Source: Acidobacteria bacterium AH-259-G07 (GTDB taxonomy: Bacteria > Acidobacteriota > UBA6911 > RPQK01 > JADFOI01). Taken from it: a stretch of 5,970 nt of DNA. Position 1 is the first letter of the stretch. Each line of letters opens with the position of its first letter. The notes below the pieces were generated by a model that was not told where the DNA came from, ran no database searches, and saw only the letters and a list, made by a program, of their open reading frames with translations. Shown in pieces: positions 5,708-5,970 of this stretch. The position numbers and the translations under genes are program-made. The stretch spans positions 1-5,970 of the forward strand of contig JALLON010000165.1 of NCBI GenBank assembly GCA_027717925.1. The letters are read 5' to 3'.

Positions 5708-5755
5708 TTGTTAACCGGAGGGATTGTCGGTCGCTGTCGAAATGTTCGGTAACAA
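5708..5755 (+). repeat. Inverted repeat upstream of rpmE
   Basis: TTGTTAACCG (5708-5717) pairs with CGGTAACAA (5747-5755) over 9 bp with one bulged A, around a 29-base loop. If transcribed, it would be a stem in the rpmE leader. Its far end meets a second inverted repeat at 5755-5774. Confidence 0.45.
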
Positions 5756-5774
5756 AGGTCATTGCTTTGACCTT
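5755..5774 (+). promoter_or_regulatory. Dyad AAGGTCA-N6-TGACCTT upstream of rpmE
   Basis: AAGGTCA (5755-5761) and TGACCTT (5768-5774) form a perfect 7-bp inverted repeat with a 6-base centre, ending 20 bases before the rpmE start. It could be an mRNA hairpin near the ribosome-binding region or an operator for a dimeric regulator. It does not look like a Zur box. No convincing rpmE promoter was found. Confidence 0.45.
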
Positions 5775-5794
5775 ACAGATGAAGAGTCTATCTT

Positions 5795-5970
5795 ATGAAA
5801 AATGGTATTCATCCCGCGTATGAGATGCTGACGGTTCGCTGTGCCTGTGGCAACGAGTGGGAAACGCGCTCGACAAAATCCGGAGAGATCCGTCTCGAGA
5901 TCTGCTCCAAATGCCATCCGTTTTTCACTGGCAAACAAAAACTGATGGACACTGCGGGGAGAGTCGAGCG
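5795..5970 (+). CDS. rpmE: Large ribosomal subunit protein bL31, zinc-binding form; 3' end beyond window
   Basis: This is bL31, a small protein at the junction of the ribosomal subunits. The plus-strand frame from ATG 5795 gives 58 residues before the window ends. The start MKNGIHPAYE and the segment EICSKCHPFFTGKQK (35-49) closely match E. coli L31. Cys16, Cys18, Cys37 and Cys40 (C-x-C and C-x-x-C) form the zinc site, so this is the C+ form rather than the zinc-independent paralogue. The family is about 65-75 residues, so only a short tail is missing. The Shine-Dalgarno is weak: GAAGAG (5781-5786), 8 bases upstream. It is transcribed divergently from rpsA, with a 403-base gap that contains inverted repeats close to the start. 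E. coli rpmE is reported to be controlled by its own product through the mRNA leader, which makes those repeats worth noting. Confidence 0.95.
   Translation, partial: MKNGIHPAYEMLTVRCACGNEWETRSTKSGEIRLEICSKCHPFFTGKQKLMDTAGRVE

Noticed and set aside
5724..5755. TTGTCG and TAACAA as an rpmE promoter
   Set aside because: The spacer is 20 bases and both elements match poorly.

Overview
This window is a replication-initiation and translation locus from a bacterial chromosome. From left to right it holds dnaN (minus strand, 3' end cut by the window edge), dnaA (minus), a 424-base non-coding stretch that looks like a chromosomal origin, a HIT-family gene, an HU/IHF-family gene and rpsA (all minus). 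After a 403-base divergent intergenic region comes rpmE (plus strand, 3' end cut by the window edge). All six genes are intact as far as the window shows. I see no mobile element, CRISPR array, tRNA or rRNA.

Organism: the locus is from a free-living type of bacterium with moderate GC. The HIT protein (TPWR start, CxxC, AGAG-x3-HLHLHVVPRW) and the GGKHHTTV form of the DnaA signature remind me of Acidobacteriota. This is a tentative impression from memory and was not tested by a search.

Replication half (1-2831): dnaA and dnaN are adjacent with a 56-base gap, the usual order. Upstream of dnaA are three TTTCCACA DnaA-box-like sites within 32 bases, two of them forming a perfect palindrome. About 70 bases further out lies an AT-rich inverted repeat. 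Together these resemble an oriC with a DnaA-box cluster and an unwinding element. Two more DnaA-box-like 9-mers lie end to end over the dnaN start codon.

Translation half (2832-5970): rpsA, HU/IHF and HIT form a tight operon, with a 14-base overlap and then a 0-base gap. A strong sigma70-type promoter (TTGACA, 18 bases, TATAAG) drives it through an untranslated leader of about 200 nt that can fold into a long stem-loop. The leader is a good candidate for autogenous control by ribosomal protein S1. The divergent rpmE gene has its own inverted repeats upstream. The less usual point is the neighbourhood: an rpsA operon sits directly upstream of the dnaA/oriC region, where rpmH and rnpA are found in many bacteria.
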